Both the position numbers and the translations under genes were made by a program. A DNA stretch of 5,271 nt, from positions 1 to 5,271 of the forward strand of contig JAPXLT010000320.1 of assembly GCA_033809415.1 (NCBI GenBank), written 5' to 3'. Below, piece after piece: positions 5,193 through 5,271 of this stretch. The DNA comes from JAQVUB01 sp033809415. Its GTDB lineage: Bacteria > Verrucomicrobiota > Lentisphaeria > Oligosphaerales > Oligosphaeraceae. Numbering within the stretch: the stretch's first letter is position 1; each line of letters starts with the position of its first letter. Below the pieces are notes generated by a model that did not search any database, had not been told where the DNA came from, and was given only the letters and a program-made list of their open reading frames with translations.

Positions 5193-5271
5193 GTGCAGGG
5201 TGCAGGGTGCAGGGTGCAGGGTGCAGGGTGCAGGGTGCAGGGTGCAGGGTGCAGGGTGCAGGGTGCAGGGT
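5193..5271. repeat. Heptanucleotide minisatellite (GTGCAGG)n
   Basis: A perfect tandem array with unit GTGCAGG fills the last 79 bases: 11 full copies plus two bases, with no variation, and it is cut by the window end. The period of 7 would shift frame each unit if translated. It begins one base after the 28-nt core of family B copy 2. Uniform units suggest recent expansion by slippage, or a sequencing/assembly limit. Confidence 0.95.

Overview
The window looks like a chromosomal segment from a Lentisphaerota-type bacterium (Victivallales-like; a related Verrucomicrobiota or Planctomycetota lineage is possible). The reasons are a pseudopilin with an FTLIELLVVIAIIAILA N-terminus, no glycine at the processing site and a C-terminal H-X9-DG motif; a secreted DUF4838-type glycoside-hydrolase-like protein; a GntR-type regulator with a LacI-like sensor; and repeat-rich intergenic DNA. 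The taxonomic call is inference from gene content.

Layout. Positions 1-293 are repeat DNA: a three-hairpin element (family A, copy 1), 9-nt repeats, then ten GTCCAT words. Positions 378-1448 on the minus strand encode a GntR/LacI-hybrid transcriptional regulator. Positions 1449-1745 are an AT-rich divergent control region with a near-consensus plus-strand sigma70-type promoter (1636-1664), an inverted repeat overlapping its -10 box and predicted start, and a weaker minus-strand promoter for the regulator. Positions 1746-1857 carry family A copy 2 and 1889-2003 carry a second dispersed element (family B, copy 1); both lie in the predicted 5' leader of the operon. The operon has two genes: a pseudopilin (2089-2745) and, overlapping it at the stop/start codons, a 777-residue exported DUF4838 protein with a C-terminal CBM9-like domain (2742-5075). 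Family B recurs in inverted orientation after the operon (5089-5191) and runs into a heptanucleotide minisatellite (5193-5271) that continues past the window edge.

How it may work together (inference): the regulator senses a carbohydrate-derived ligand and controls the divergent operon, whose products are a membrane-anchored pseudopilin and a secreted carbohydrate-active protein. Overlapping translation of these two genes suggests linked production and perhaps function. The most notable non-coding signals are the compensatory base changes in the family A hairpins and the inverted pair of family B elements, sharing an exact 28-bp core, that bracket the operon. No tRNA, rRNA, CRISPR array or transposase gene was seen.
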